Origin: Erwinia persicina
GTDB taxonomy: Bacteria; Pseudomonadota; Gammaproteobacteria; Enterobacterales; Enterobacteriaceae
Direction of reading: 5' to 3'
Assembly: GCF_014838825.1 (NCBI RefSeq)
Contig: NZ_JACYMO010000012.1
Span: 62,001 to 126,000 of the forward strand
DNA: 64,000 nucleotides
In this document: positions 52,494 to 60,778 of the stretch, piece by piece
Layout of the letters: every line of letters begins with the position of its first letter
Position numbering within the stretch: position 1 is the stretch's first letter
Made by a program: the position numbers and the translations under genes
Notes under the pieces: model-generated
The model's input: the letters and a program-made list of their open reading frames with translations, nothing else
Database searches by the model: none
What the model was told of the DNA's origin: nothing

Positions 52494-53732
52494 TCACGTT
52501 TTCTTTCCGTTGTTTGCGGCATGTTCGAGTGCAGAGATCACGATGCGCGGCGTCAGTACCTGCGGCAGCACCACCGGTTTCCCACCGTCGGCAGGATACA
52601 CCACGTAGAGCGGCAGGCCACCCCGGCCGAACTCACTGAGTGCCTGTTCCACATCAGGATTGTACTTCGTTGAATCCGCAACCATATAGAGTGTGTTGGT
52701 CCGCGCCATCGCGGATTTCACCGCCTGCGTTGACAACGAGGTGCGATCGTTCACCTGACAGGTGATACACCATGAGGCGGTAAAGTTCACCAGGATCGGT
52801 TTCCCCTGGCCTTTGATCGCGTCAACATTCTGCGGAGACCAGGCGACCGCGGCTGCCGCGTCCGCACCTGCTTCCGCCTCCGGTTGAGCAGACAAGGACG
52901 TCAGGCTGGCCAGCGGGGGCACCATTATCAGCACAAACAGCCCCGTGGCGAGATGCTGTGGCCAGTGACGCCGCCCCATCATACGGCGTTTTTGCGCGAT
53001 GCCATACAGCCAGGCGGCAAAGCTCAGTACGATGCAGCAGGCGAGGATCAGCGCCAGAGCCCCTGAACCCGCCTGACGTTCCAGCACCCAGATCAACCAG
53101 GCCACCGCGCCCAGCATCGGGAACGCCAGCGCGTGTTTCAGCGTCACCATCCATGCACCGGGAGCCGGTAAGAGGCGGGCCAGCAGCGGGAAGAAGGCGA
53201 TCAGGGTAAACGGCGCGGCAAAGCCCAGCGCCAGGGCAGTGAAGATCACCAGACTCACCAGCGGCGGCTGAGTCAGCGCATAGCCAACAGCGCTGGCCAT
53301 AAACGGTGCGCTGCAGGGAGTGGCAACAATAATCGCCAGCGCCCCGGTCAGCGCCGAGCCGGTCAGCCCGCCGCGACCGCCGCCGACTTCTCCCACCCGC
53401 TGCACGGAGAGTCCGACCTCAAACAGTCCGAACAGATTAAGGGCGGAAGCCAGCATCACGAGGATCAGCAGGGCGATCACCAGCGGCGACTGGAGCTGGA
53501 AGCCCCAGCCGACGGCCGATCCGCCGGCGCGGGCCAGTAACAGCACCCCCACCAGCAGCAGCATGGTGACCACAACACCGCCGAGAAACGCCAGCCCTTC
53601 CGCCCGTGCCTGAGCAGGCCGGTCGTGATGGCGGATCATACTCAACGCTTTGAGGGAAATCACCGGAAAGACGCACGGCATCAGATTGAGAATAAGGCCG
53701 CCAAGAAAGGCGGCAGCAAGGGCAGTCAGCAT
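52494..53732 (-). CDS. DsbD/ScsB-like membrane thiol reductase
   Basis: 412-residue protein with eight predicted membrane segments followed by a thioredoxin domain. Electron-transfer cysteines are in GLILNLMPCVFPVISLKAL and IIVATPCSAPFMASAVGYAL; the C-terminal domain has NFTASWCITCQVNDRT (C-x-x-C). Unlike DsbD it has no N-terminal periplasmic domain, so reducing power must go to a separate partner, most likely the periplasmic peroxiredoxin encoded 26 bases upstream. The same reductase-peroxiredoxin idea is described for Caulobacter ScsB and PprX. Confidence 0.9.
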   Translation of the reverse strand: MLTALAAAFLGGLILNLMPCVFPVISLKALSMIRHHDRPAQARAEGLAFLGGVVVTMLLLVGVLLLARAGGSAVGWGFQLQSPLVIALLILVMLASALNLFGLFEVGLSVQRVGEVGGGRGGLTGSALTGALAIIVATPCSAPFMASAVGYALTQPPLVSLVIFTALALGFAAPFTLIAFFPLLARLLPAPGAWMVTLKHALAFPMLGAVAWLIWVLERQAGSGALALILACCIVLSFAAWLYGIAQKRRMMGRRHWPQHLATGLFVLIMVPPLASLTSLSAQPEAEAGADAAAAVAWSPQNVDAIKGQGKPILVNFTASWCITCQVNDRTSLSTQAVKSAMARTNTLYMVADSTKYNPDVEQALSEFGRGGLPLYVVYPADGGKPVVLPQVLTPRIVISALEHAANNGKKT

Positions 53733-53758
53733 AGCGTTACCTGCGTTGAGTCGGGACG

Positions 53759-54322
53759 TTACGCCGGATTGGCCTGGCGATATTTTTTCACGGCATCCAT
53801 GGCTTTCTGGATATGTGTGTCCGGGTTTTTATCGGTATAACTCAGCAGGATTTTACCGTCCGGCGCAATCACGTACGACGTACGATCCGACAGAGTCTGC
53901 CCCTTCATCTGCATGGTGCTCTGGTACTCTGCAGCCACTTTAGCCCCCGGATCGGCGGCGACCGTGAACTTGTCACGACACTCCAGCTGGGAGAACTTCT
54001 CAATCTGATCCACATTCCCGGCGGTCACGCCGATAACGGTTGCGCCCTGCTTGCTGAACGCATCGGTGGCTTCGGCAAAGTCATGGGCTTCCAGCGTACA
54101 GCCCGCGCTGAAGGCGGCCGGGAAGAAGTACAGCACTACCGGGCCTTTCTTCAGGGCCTGCTGCAACGAGAAGGTGGTCGGCTTACCGGCCAGCGCCGCC
54201 TTCAGCTGAAAGTCAGGGGCGTTTGCACCGGCTGGCAGAGCGGCAAAGGCAGACGTGACGGGCAGCGCCAGCCCGAGAAGGGCGGTGACAGCCAGCGTGC
54301 AGAGGGTTCTTTTCATACGCAT
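53759..54322 (-). CDS. Exported peroxiredoxin (AhpC/TSA, PrxQ/PprX-like)
   Basis: 187-residue periplasmic peroxidase. Signal peptide MRMKRTLCTLAVTALLGLAL ending near ASAFA-ALPAG. The peroxidatic site is FFPAAFSAGCTLEAHDFA (T/S-x-x-C), with a second Cys in SQLECRDKFT that may act in resolution. First gene of the operon running through the reductase to the sigma pair. A loose ECF-like promoter (GCAACC at 54397-54402 and CGAAAC at 54375-54380 on the minus strand) precedes it; I regard that as speculative. Confidence 0.9.
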   Translation of the reverse strand: MRMKRTLCTLAVTALLGLALPVTSAFAALPAGANAPDFQLKAALAGKPTTFSLQQALKKGPVVLYFFPAAFSAGCTLEAHDFAEATDAFSKQGATVIGVTAGNVDQIEKFSQLECRDKFTVAADPGAKVAAEYQSTMQMKGQTLSDRTSYVIAPDGKILLSYTDKNPDTHIQKAMDAVKKYRQANPA

Positions 54323-54439
54323 AATAGTTCTCCAGTGTGAGGCAGGCGACAGCGCCCTGATAACCTTAACCAGAGTTTCGCCCCGGACAGGACAAAGGTT
54401 GCGGTCGGAAGAAAATATTTTTCTCCCGACCGCCTGGCA

Positions 54440-55708
54440 TTACGTCTGTATCCGTTTAAGGGTGTCATCGATGCGCTGCTGAATAGTGCGCAGCGTCTCT
54501 CGGGTGATCTGCCCGGGGAACATCTCGCCGGCCAGCCGGGTAAACCCGGACGCCACCTCACAGTGGCGCTGTATCACCTCCCCGGCCTGTGAGGCGGTCA
54601 GTTCAGCCTCCTGCTCCCCCAGCGCTAACAGGTGTGCGCGGCCAATATCCAGCGCTTCCCCCATCACATCCATCTGGTGATAACCACCCGGCCCTTCACA
54701 CCAGGTGACATCATACGCCGGGGCCAGTTGCCACTGACCCGAAGCTGACATCAGATAGGCAAAGTTTTTCGGATGATCGTCGCGGTTGTTGAACACCACG
54801 TTGAACACCACCCGCTCAAACGCCAGCACCTTCTGTCGGACATCATGGGTACACAGCCCGGTAGCACGGAGAAAATTCGTATAATCCAGCGCCCCTGGCG
54901 TCTGGTAGTTGGCCCCGGTGAATGCGGCCAGACTCTGCATCGGCACGCGCAGGCCGTTCTGCCGGTCAAAACGCCGTGAGGCAAACGCGGCCTGGCCGTT
55001 GGGCAGGGCAAACCAGGCGGTCTCCGGCGTGCTGATACCGCACGCACGCAGGCACTGCGCATAAACGGCTTCAATCGCACAAACCTCAGGGTGTTCCTGC
55101 CGGGCGGGGAATTTAATCAGCCACGCCTCTCTGTCTGCACTGGCAACGGTGGTAAAGGCCCCGCTGGCGGCATCACGATACAACAACGCTTTCGGTCTCG
55201 CCCCCTGTGGTGAGCCACCCATCAGCAGCAGCCGCTGTAAAAATTGCCCGCCCTCACCGTCCAGCACTTCCTGCACCTCAGCCGAGAGCTGTGCCAGGGC
55301 AATATCTTCCGCCTGGCCGGTCTCCTCCTGCTGCGAGGGGACAAACGACATCGCGCCCATGGCGTTATCCCCGATCCAGGTCAGCCGCTCAAGAGGCCCG
55401 ATGCGTGCCGCGTTTAGCCCGCGCTGGCGGAACAGCCTGTCCATCAGCAGCATACCCCAGCCGTCGGGCAGGGCATCATATACCGGGCCAGGCAGGCCCA
55501 TCTGATGGGCCGGGAACGCTCTGCGCAGGCGTGGGCCGCTGAGCGGCAGAGTGAGCGAGGCCAGCTCCAGCCCACGGCGGACCGCCTCTTCGCTGTATTC
55601 AAACAGGATCTGCGGGCGTCCGGTGAGGGCGGTTGAGGAGACCAGGCTTCCCCACAGCCAGCGGTCACCCCATCCCTCGTACCAGACATCGACTTTACTC
55701 ACCATCAT
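54440..55708 (-). CDS. hipA: HipA-type serine/threonine kinase toxin
   Basis: 422-residue HipA-family kinase; HipA proteins halt growth by phosphorylating aminoacyl-tRNA synthetase in E. coli. The ATP-loop region reads RLLLMGGSPQGARPKALLYR, substrate-side motif EAWLIKFPARQEHPEVCAIE, and the catalytic loop FNVVFNNRDDHPKNFAYL (N-x-x-D-D-H-x-K-N) with the later AYDVTW metal motif. All active residues look intact. It overlaps the HipB-like gene by 14 bases. Sequence is closer to the HipA-like group with ~420 residues than I can place precisely. Confidence 0.9.
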   Translation of the reverse strand: MMVSKVDVWYEGWGDRWLWGSLVSSTALTGRPQILFEYSEEAVRRGLELASLTLPLSGPRLRRAFPAHQMGLPGPVYDALPDGWGMLLMDRLFRQRGLNAARIGPLERLTWIGDNAMGAMSFVPSQQEETGQAEDIALAQLSAEVQEVLDGEGGQFLQRLLLMGGSPQGARPKALLYRDAASGAFTTVASADREAWLIKFPARQEHPEVCAIEAVYAQCLRACGISTPETAWFALPNGQAAFASRRFDRQNGLRVPMQSLAAFTGANYQTPGALDYTNFLRATGLCTHDVRQKVLAFERVVFNVVFNNRDDHPKNFAYLMSASGQWQLAPAYDVTWCEGPGGYHQMDVMGEALDIGRAHLLALGEQEAELTASQAGEVIQRHCEVASGFTRLAGEMFPGQITRETLRTIQQRIDDTLKRIQT

Positions 55709-56012
55709 GAATACTCCGTTTTACACGCTGGCGGGCCGTGTTTTTCTCATAGCGCAGCAGGTCGTCCAGGCTGTCGATTTTCGGCGCGAAGAGAGCCTCC
55801 AGTTCCTTACCCCGCCCCAGCACCATCGCCACCCTGACCAGATTTTCAAACCCCACGCTGCGTCCGGATTCCAGATTGGACACGGTATTGACGCCAATCC
55901 CCGCCCTGGCCGCAACGTCGGCCTGGGTCATCTGCTGTGTGAGCCGCTCTTTGCGCAGACGCCCGCACAGTAGCCTGACAATCTCATCGGGTTTGCTGAG
56001 AGTTAAATCCAT
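55695..56012 (-). CDS. hipB: HipB-type XRE antitoxin
   Basis: 105-residue helix-turn-helix protein: MTQADVAARAGIGVNTVSNL and ESGRSVGFENLVRVAMVLGR are the DNA-binding core; the C-terminal part (LDDLLRYEKNTARQRVK) probably contacts the kinase. Upstream gene of the toxin pair, overlapping hipA. GTTAAC (56042-56047) and GTTAA (56063-56067) just upstream may be part of an autoregulatory operator, but the dyad is weak. Confidence 0.88.
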   Translation of the reverse strand: MDLTLSKPDEIVRLLCGRLRKERLTQQMTQADVAARAGIGVNTVSNLESGRSVGFENLVRVAMVLGRGKELEALFAPKIDSLDDLLRYEKNTARQRVKRSIHDGE

Positions 56013-56281
56013 AATAACGGGCCTTAAAGTAATTTTTCATCGTTAACACCCAATATTATAGAGTTAATCAGCTGACAAGGGAAAGACAGGTGCCGTATTT
56101 TATGCAATTGCGCAGAAGGCGTAGCAAGGAAGTAAAAATCCCGTTATGACGGCAACCCGGGCAGCCGCCCGGTCAGAACGCGGCCCCGGCAGATGCCCGG
56201 TTCAGACGCACCTGTGTTTACCCCCGGTGAGGTTGCCAGCCAGAACAGGTGACCGTCCTCCGCCCGCGGCCGCAGGACGGA

Positions 56282-56905
56282 TCAGTAGAGCGTCGTTTTC
56301 AGCCGTTCAGGCAGCGCTTTATCATAGGCTTCACCGTCAATCTCATCGTGCGAGATTTGCTTCAGGATCGTGCCGGTACTCGGCAGGGCCGTGCGCGGAA
56401 GGTGAAGCGCGGGATCCCACATCCGGGAACGGAGAATGGCCCGGCTGCACTGGAAAAACACCCGCTGTACGGTGATGCGAATGACGGACAGAGGAAGATG
56501 ATTATCCACGGAAAACCGGGCAAGCAGGGCCGGGTCAATACTGATTTCAGCCGTTCCGTTGACGCGCAGGGTCTCCCCGATACCCGGGATCAGAAACAAA
56601 AGTGCCACGCGGTTGTCCAGTAAAAGGTTACGCAGGCTGTCAATCCGGTTGTTCCCCCGACGATCGGGCAGCAGCAGCGTCTGGGCGTCTTCAATGTGGA
56701 TAAATCCGGCCGGATCGCCCCGGGGCGAGATATCCATACCTTCAGCGCCTGACGTCGCCAGCGCAACAAAAGGTGAGGATTCAATAAAGGGACGATAGGC
56801 CGGGTGAATATGGTCGGTCACTTTGGTCAGGGAGGGTTTGGCAACCGCACCATACAGACGCTCCAGCGCTTCCACCTCAGTAATGGTTGCAGAAGGGGTT
56901 TTCAT
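56282..56905 (-). CDS. Pyridoxamine 5'-phosphate oxidase-family FMN-binding protein
   Basis: 207-residue split-barrel flavoprotein: RPFIESSPFVALATSGAEGM, DISPRGDPAGFIHIEDAQTL and LLPDRRGNNRIDSLRNLLLD are typical of the large PNPOx-like group (MSMEG_1061-type). Such proteins bind FMN and often act as reductases of unknown substrates rather than true PNPOx. Good ribosome-binding site (GAGGA). Monocistronic, same strand as the genes on either side. Confidence 0.87.
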   Translation of the reverse strand: MKTPSATITEVEALERLYGAVAKPSLTKVTDHIHPAYRPFIESSPFVALATSGAEGMDISPRGDPAGFIHIEDAQTLLLPDRRGNNRIDSLRNLLLDNRVALLFLIPGIGETLRVNGTAEISIDPALLARFSVDNHLPLSVIRITVQRVFFQCSRAILRSRMWDPALHLPRTALPSTGTILKQISHDEIDGEAYDKALPERLKTTLY

Positions 56906-56987
56906 AGCAGTCCTCTCATCAGTGAGCTGACCTTGATTATCACCATCACGCCTCCCGGAAACCAGTAAAACTCACCGCGATTGCGGG

Positions 56988-57323
56988 TCAGGGCAGTCTC
57001 ATGGCGATGCCCCTGCAGCTTTCAGCACAATCAAAGCAGGCCGTTGCACATATCTGGCAGTGATCGTGATCGTGCTGGCTGCATATTTTTCCGCATTTTT
57101 CACACGCGTCGGCGCAGAGCTTACAGACCTGAGGCGCATATTCGCTGTCCATTGCCAGCAGCTGCGCGGTCATTGCGCATAACGCAGCACACTGCCTGTC
57201 AAGGCGGATACAGTCCCGCAAATGTTCCAGATTCGGCTCCTGCAGGCAGGCGGAGGCACAACGTTCACAGGCCGCCAGGCAGCTGAGACAGGCACTGACA
57301 CATAGCTGATTCATCTCTGACAT
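56988..57323 (-). CDS. Four-helix-bundle copper-binding protein (Csp-like, DUF326)
   Basis: 111-residue cysteine-rich helical protein: CVSACLSCLAACERCASACL near the start, CIRLDRQCAALC in the middle, CKLCADACEKCGKICSQHDH and CQICATACFDCAESC at the end. The Cys spacing along helices is that of copper storage proteins that hold Cu(I) inside a four-helix bundle. No signal peptide, so cytosolic. It may buffer copper; a nearby copper regulator is not visible. Confidence 0.9.
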   Translation of the reverse strand: MSEMNQLCVSACLSCLAACERCASACLQEPNLEHLRDCIRLDRQCAALCAMTAQLLAMDSEYAPQVCKLCADACEKCGKICSQHDHDHCQICATACFDCAESCRGIAMRLP

Positions 57324-57361
57324 AAAAGGATCCTCGCATCATAATGAAAAGGGGAAGGGCG

Positions 57362-58225
57362 TCAGACGGCTGAGTGTCCGTCCGACGCGGTAAGCGCTTC
57401 TTCGGGGAGAAACGCGGCCAGCTCACGGGCATCGTGGCTGCAAAATAGCGTGATATTCGCAGAGGCAGAGCAGGCCAGCTCTCGCAGTCGCTGTTGATTC
57501 GTCCGGCGGGCATGCCCATCAGCGGACATCAGCCACTGATAAAAGCGCAGCCCGGGTGTGCAGTGCCGCCGCTCGCCCGACATCTCGCTGCGATAAAACC
57601 AGGCATCGCCGCCGTGCAGCAGCCAGCCTTCCGGGGTATCAATGGCGATACCCGCATGGCCTGCCGTATGGCCGGCAAGGGGGATCAGGAGTATTTCCGG
57701 GGGGAGCCCATCCAGTCCGGTCACGGAATCAAAACCAAACCATGTTTCCCCCTGTGTCTGATAACCCGTCCAGCCGGAAGCCCCCTGCCACTGTGCCGGC
57801 CGGTATCGCGATCGGGCAAGCCAGCTGTGACGCGACCGGGCGGTATCGATTTCCTGCTGCATCAGGTGAATCTTTGCCCAGGGAAAATCAGAGAGGCCAC
57901 CCGCGTGATCGAAATCAAGGTGGGTCAGAATAATGTGTCTGACATCGCGGGCAGAATACCCCATCGATTCAATCTGGGATAAAGCCGTCAGGGAGTGTTT
58001 ATACTGGATGTTATTCATCAGGCGAAAGAAACCGGCGATGCGCTGATCCGCCCTGCGCACATCATCCCGGCCAAAGCCGGTATCGACCAGAATGAGCCCC
58101 TGCCTCTCCGTTTCGATCAGCAGGCAGTGACAAACCAGGTGCGCCTTTATCCCTTTGCTGAACCCGTCGTATAAGGCACCGCCCCAGGGACACATACAGC
58201 CACAGTTAAGGTGATGAATTCGCAT
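57362..58225 (-). CDS. Metallo-beta-lactamase-fold hydrolase, AiiA-like
   Basis: 287-residue cytosolic zinc hydrolase with the motif LTHLDFDHAGGL (H-x-D-x-D-H), LLIETERQGLILVDTGFG before it, and LAGHTAGHAGIAI and HGGDAW after it. The layout resembles acyl-homoserine-lactone lactonases such as AiiA, but exact substrate residues cannot be confirmed. Ribosome-binding site GAGAGGAG. Could quench quorum signals or open other lactones. Confidence 0.85.
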   Translation of the reverse strand: MRIHHLNCGCMCPWGGALYDGFSKGIKAHLVCHCLLIETERQGLILVDTGFGRDDVRRADQRIAGFFRLMNNIQYKHSLTALSQIESMGYSARDVRHIILTHLDFDHAGGLSDFPWAKIHLMQQEIDTARSRHSWLARSRYRPAQWQGASGWTGYQTQGETWFGFDSVTGLDGLPPEILLIPLAGHTAGHAGIAIDTPEGWLLHGGDAWFYRSEMSGERRHCTPGLRFYQWLMSADGHARRTNQQRLRELACSASANITLFCSHDARELAAFLPEEALTASDGHSAV

Positions 58226-58341
58226 ACCGCTCCTCTCAAATGCTGATCATGACGTTTAACGGACACACCGTACGGTGTTGAAGGATTCGCAGATTGCTCC
58301 TAAGCGGGACGTTTTTACTGAAAACGGCTAGCACGACATAT

Positions 58342-58686
58342 TCAGCGCCAGATAACCCGTTCCTGAGTCTTCACAGAAAATGTTTCGTTATACCTGCCAC
58401 GTTCATTTTTAAATACGTTTCCCGGCGACGGGTCTTTATCACATTGAAAGCGTAACGAAGCGGAAGCCATGTTTTGTATAACAGCACAGCGGGACAGCGA
58501 ATGGAGAAGCAGAGAGGTTTGAATTTCTCGCAATAACTGATGATTCTGCTGGATAAGTGTATCCAGCCATTTTCTCTCCTCAGAAGACCCGCTGAAATCG
58601 CTTACTATTTCAGACAACACTTTTGCACGCTTCTTTTCGCTACGGTAGCGTTCTTTAATTATCTTAAGTTTTGCTTCATCTGTCAT
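58342..58686 (-). CDS. Small uncharacterised protein
   Basis: 114 residues from the ATG at 58686, directly after the strong ribosome-binding site GAGGAGGTGCGG; a longer frame to 58743 has none. The first 75 residues are helical and charged (MTDEAKLKIIKERYRSEKKR, AKVLSEIVSDFSGSSEERKW) and the rest has three cysteines. I recognise no family. It heads the AT-rich leader of the stress block on the opposite strand. Confidence 0.6.
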   Translation of the reverse strand: MTDEAKLKIIKERYRSEKKRAKVLSEIVSDFSGSSEERKWLDTLIQQNHQLLREIQTSLLLHSLSRCAVIQNMASASLRFQCDKDPSPGNVFKNERGRYNETFSVKTQERVIWR

Positions 58687-59188
58687 CCGCACCTCCTCGG
58701 TATATTCAGGTGAAAAGCCGTTACAAGAGGCTAACTTAACCACTCTCCTTGGTGTAAAGAACGATTAACCGGCTACTTCCGTACAGTGATGAATAGAGTG
58801 AACAGTAAAAAACGAACTCTAATAATATACAACTTGTACAACCAAGTTATAAAATTAGGAATATTCCTAAAAAAAGATTTAACTACTGATTTATAAGAAC
58901 AATATCTTAACAAATCGCTGCGTTATCACGCATAACTGTACGAGATATTTTAATTTGTATAATTTGAAAGATTAATAAAACAACACAGGAAAAATAATTC
59001 CTCGATGATTTCTTTTTAATTACTTGAAGTTAAGTAAAAACGAAAAAAAATAATAATAATTTTTTATCACTTCCATTTGCGCACGAGAAACAGTTTGTCT
59101 AACTTTAAATGCACACGGAATGTCGATGAACAAGCGAAACGTAACGGAATAAGGACGTTCTCTAATCTGAAAATATGAGGAACACATT
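58687..59188. other. AT-rich divergent regulatory region of the stress block
   Basis: About 500 bases, very AT-rich from 58800 to 59080. No gene seen. It should carry the promoter of the yciG-like gene, which in enterobacteria is RpoS-dependent and H-NS-silenced; the composition fits H-NS binding. Confidence 0.5.
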
Positions 59189-59488
59189 ATGACTGAACAT
59201 CGTGGTGGATCTGGTAATTTTGCAGAAAATAAAGAGAAAGCGTCTGAAGCGGGCCATAAAGGCGGTCAGCACAGCGGTGGGAACTTTAAAAACGATCCAG
59301 AGCGTGCTGCAGAAGCCGGCCATAAAGGCGGTCAGAATAGTGGCGGGAATTTTAAAAATGACCCGCAGCGTGCTGCTGAAGCCGGCCATAAAGGCGGCCA
59401 GAACAGTGGCGGTAACTTTAAAAACGATCCGGAAAGAGCGGCCGAAGCCGGCCGCAAAGGTGGACAAAACAGTCATCGCAATGATTGA
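59189..59488 (+). CDS. yciG: KGG-repeat general stress protein, YciG-like
   Basis: 99-residue hydrophilic, probably disordered protein. It opens like E. coli YciG (EHRGGSGNFAENKEKASEAG) and then repeats the unit GGNFKNDPERAAEAGHKGGQ three more times in slight variants, so it is nearly twice the usual YciG (about 59 residues as I recall). Each unit carries the KGG stress-protein motif. The role is unknown; the family belongs to the RpoS regulon with yciF, yciE and katN. Confidence 0.9.
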   Translation: MTEHRGGSGNFAENKEKASEAGHKGGQHSGGNFKNDPERAAEAGHKGGQNSGGNFKNDPQRAAEAGHKGGQNSGGNFKNDPERAAEAGRKGGQNSHRND

Positions 59489-59508
59489 TGTCACCGTGTG
59501 AAGACCGA

Positions 59509-59549
59509 TCAGGGCCTGTGAAAGCGCGATGGCGTTTCACGGGCCCTGA
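59509..59549. terminator. Strong hairpin after the yciG-like gene
   Basis: TCAGGGCCTGTGAAA (59509-59523) and TTTCACGGGCCCTGA (59535-59549) form a 15-pair stem with one G-U. No T-run follows, so it may stabilise the yciG transcript or attenuate read-through rather than terminate it. Confidence 0.6.
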
Positions 59550-59645
59550 GCATACATCAGCAACAGAGCGAATATGGGGAAGCCAGCAATGCCTGACGTT
59601 TCAGGCGAGAGTCTGATATCACGCTACCCTCTAACGGAGAATGGA

Positions 59646-60164
59646 ATGCAACCTGAAAAAAGTTACCACTGCTGGCTACGTGATGCGTGTGCGATTGAGC
59701 GTCACGCAGAGATCGCCCTCAATGAATTAAAACAGCACCTGACGCTGTGGCCCGAACTGCAGGACCATGTAGAAACGCACATTCAAGAAACCCGGTCTAA
59801 CATTGCCCTGCTGACTGAATTTATGCAAAAGCGCCAGATCGATTCGGTTGCGCTGGGCAGCGAGCGAGTGTCTCATTTCCGGAACTGTATCCAGGGGATA
59901 AACAGCCTGCTGATGTCACCGGACCCGGTCAATAATTTCATCGGCAGTTATCTGCTGGAAGCTTACGAAATCGGCTGTCTGACGCCGCTGATTGCGGCGG
60001 CAGAAGCGCTGGGAGACCAGGAAGCTATTCAGTTATTCGATAAAATTATCCAGAAAGATTTTAAGATGGTCAGGTGGGCACTTGAGCACCTGCCGGATAT
60101 CACACGGAACCAGCTTTTCCCCGTGGACAACCGCGCGGAAAAGGTGAGCCACGAGATCCATTGA
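59646..60164 (+). CDS. YciE-like ferritin-superfamily protein, paralogue
   Basis: 172-residue all-helical protein of the DUF892 ferritin-like group. The start SYHCWLRDACAIERHAEIAL and the region SYLLEAYEIGCLTPLIAAAE, DFKMVRWALEHLPDITRNQL parallel YciE, but the carboxylate/His positions are only partly conserved, and loop sequences differ. I start at 59646 behind GGAG; the frame to 59574 lacks a ribosome-binding site. Followed after 16 bases by a membrane protein gene. Confidence 0.75.
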   Translation: MQPEKSYHCWLRDACAIERHAEIALNELKQHLTLWPELQDHVETHIQETRSNIALLTEFMQKRQIDSVALGSERVSHFRNCIQGINSLLMSPDPVNNFIGSYLLEAYEIGCLTPLIAAAEALGDQEAIQLFDKIIQKDFKMVRWALEHLPDITRNQLFPVDNRAEKVSHEIH

Positions 60165-60180
60165 GATAAGGCACGCACTG

Positions 60181-60762
60181 ATGATGCAGCATGCCGACCC
60201 GGAACTCTTATTATTACTTTATGGTGTTCTGCCCGTCTGGCTGATTGCCGGATTTTGTGACTGGCTGTGTCACCGGGCATCGGACATTGAAACGACGTCA
60301 GGCAGTAAGGAATCCTTTATCCACCTGCTGATGTTTCTGGAAATGGGGATCCCGCTGCTGGCGGCACTTTTCATGCAGGTCAATGCCCTGATCCTGCTGG
60401 TTATGATTACCCTTTTTTTCTGTCACGAAGCCACAGCCCTCTGGGATGTCAGCTATGCCGTTACGGCGAGACGCGTCTCGCCTGTTGAACAGCATGTGCA
60501 CAGTTTTCTCGAAATGGTGCCTTTAATGGCGCTTCTGCTGGTTATTTCCCGGTACTGGCAGCAGTTTCTGTCTCTGTTTGGTGCCGGGACAGAGCCCAGC
60601 GATTTTACATTACGCCTGCGGGAGGCACCGTTACCGGTGGGTTACCTGGTGAGCGTCATGACGGCGATTATCCTTTTTGAAATTCTGCCTTATCTGGAGG
60701 AGTACTGGCGTGGGCGCAGGGCCGCTCAACGCAGGATTACGCGGGGCGACCCGTCTGGTTAA
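60181..60762 (+). CDS. Uncharacterised multi-pass membrane protein next to ferritin-like gene
   Basis: 193-residue inner-membrane protein with about five segments. Conserved-looking charged residues lie at membrane edges: GFCDWLCHRASDIE, SKESFIHLLMFLEMG, FFCHEATALWDVSY and VSPVEQHVHSFLEMVPL, giving a set of His, Asp and Glu that could bind metal, as in membrane diiron proteins. I cannot name the family. Its position suggests co-transcription with the YciE-like gene. Confidence 0.65.
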   Translation: MMQHADPELLLLLYGVLPVWLIAGFCDWLCHRASDIETTSGSKESFIHLLMFLEMGIPLLAALFMQVNALILLVMITLFFCHEATALWDVSYAVTARRVSPVEQHVHSFLEMVPLMALLLVISRYWQQFLSLFGAGTEPSDFTLRLREAPLPVGYLVSVMTAIILFEILPYLEEYWRGRRAAQRRITRGDPSG

Positions 60763-60778
60763 GTCACCCTGCGGCGGA

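Noticed and set aside
54375-54402. ECF-type promoter before the peroxiredoxin gene
   Set aside because: GCAACC and CGAAAC at 17-base spacing are only loosely similar to ECF promoters; too weak to list as a feature.
59162-59494. Hydrophobic 110-residue open frame opposite the KGG gene
   Set aside because: Its repeated hydrophobic pattern is the complement of the KGG repeats; the plus-strand gene is a clear YciG homologue.
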